From Deltaproteobacteria bacterium (GTDB lineage Bacteria > Desulfobacterota > DSM-4660 > Desulfatiglandales > Desulfatiglandaceae), in the NCBI GenBank assembly GCA_019314425.1, contig JAFCZI010000141.1:1-6296 (forward strand): 6,296 nucleotides of DNA, in the 5' to 3' direction. Every line of letters starts with the position of its first letter. Positions within the stretch are counted from its first letter, which is position 1. The notes under the pieces were generated by a model. The model saw nothing but the letters and a program-made list of their open reading frames with translations, had not been told where the DNA came from and ran no database searches. Shown in pieces: positions 6,203 through 6,296 of the stretch. A program made the translations under genes and the position numbers.

Positions 6203-6227
6203 CCGCGCCCTATGGGCGGGGATTTTT
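6203..6227 (+). terminator. Intrinsic terminator hairpin just before the putative intron
   Basis: CCGCGCCC (6203-6210) and GGGCGGGG (6214-6221) pair over 8 positions with one G-G mismatch around a 3-nt loop. A then five T (6223-6227) follow. No + strand gene is visible upstream in the preceding 350 bp, so its parent transcript is unknown. It resembles the terminator targets used by class-C group II introns. Confidence 0.65.
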
Positions 6228-6229
6228 AC

Positions 6230-6296
6230 GTGCGCCTGGCATGACGCAGACGCCGAACTTCTGGCCAGTGGGGTCGGAAGTAAACCCGCAGAGACG
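6230..6296 (+). mobile_element. 5' end of a probable group II intron (class C-like), cut by the window edge
   Basis: The sequence from 6230 begins GTGCGCCTGGCATGACGCAG, closely resembling the conserved 5' start of many bacterial group II introns (GUGCGCC-n-GGCAUG, then a pairing CGCA/GUGCA). TGCG (6231-6234) can pair with CGCA just after the GGCATGA, as in the first helix of domain I. A further GGGT...ACCC hairpin follows in the visible part. Group IIC introns typically insert directly after a terminator hairpin and its T-tract; here the hairpin and TTTTT end 2 nt before the start. Only 67 nt are visible, so the reverse transcriptase/maturase frame and domains V/VI are outside the window. It could also be a decayed or ORF-less remnant. 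Confidence 0.6.

Noticed and set aside
1..6296. CRISPR array, tRNA, rRNA or insertion sequence
   Set aside because: No regularly spaced direct repeats, no cloverleaf or rRNA signature and no transposase or terminal inverted repeats were seen.

Overview
The window reads as a Gram-negative chromosome segment of roughly 50% GC. A TonB-dependent outer-membrane receptor and an outer-membrane-type lipoprotein show the Gram-negative envelope. The overall gene style suggests a sulfate-reducer-like member of the Desulfobacterota (former Deltaproteobacteria). That placement is an inference from protein style, not a database result.

Layout. (1) 3-1118, + strand: 5'-truncated M24 (Xaa-Pro aminopeptidase/prolidase-like) metallopeptidase with all five metal ligands. 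(2) 1152-1469, + strand: promoter, complete cobalamin (AdoCbl-type) riboswitch and an intrinsic terminator whose U-tract touches the next start codon. (3) 1470-3512, + strand: BtuB-like TonB-dependent receptor, followed by a strong hairpin terminator. (4) 3565-5040, - strand, convergent with the receptor: a secreted beta-propeller protein with a C-terminal fibronectin-III-like domain. (5) 5124-5425, - strand: a second complete cobalamin riboswitch with its own promoter and terminator, serving the propeller gene. (6) 5439-5855, - strand: a small lipoprotein with a Gly-Pro-Trp repeat tail. (7) 5856-6229: intergenic DNA ending in a hairpin plus T-tract. (8) 6230 to the right edge: a sequence that looks like the 5' end of a group II intron, placed directly behind that terminator as class-C introns usually are.

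The central observation is that a BtuB-type receptor and a secreted beta-propeller protein sit tail-to-tail, each behind its own B12 riboswitch. The two leaders share aptamer motifs, a 22-nt identical block in the expression platform and similar promoters. In Bacteroides, the beta-propeller lipoprotein BtuG captures B12 at the surface and hands it to BtuB. This pair therefore suggests an independent or divergent BtuG-like corrinoid capture system in another phylum. The B12 control is read directly from the sequence; corrinoid binding by the propeller is inference.
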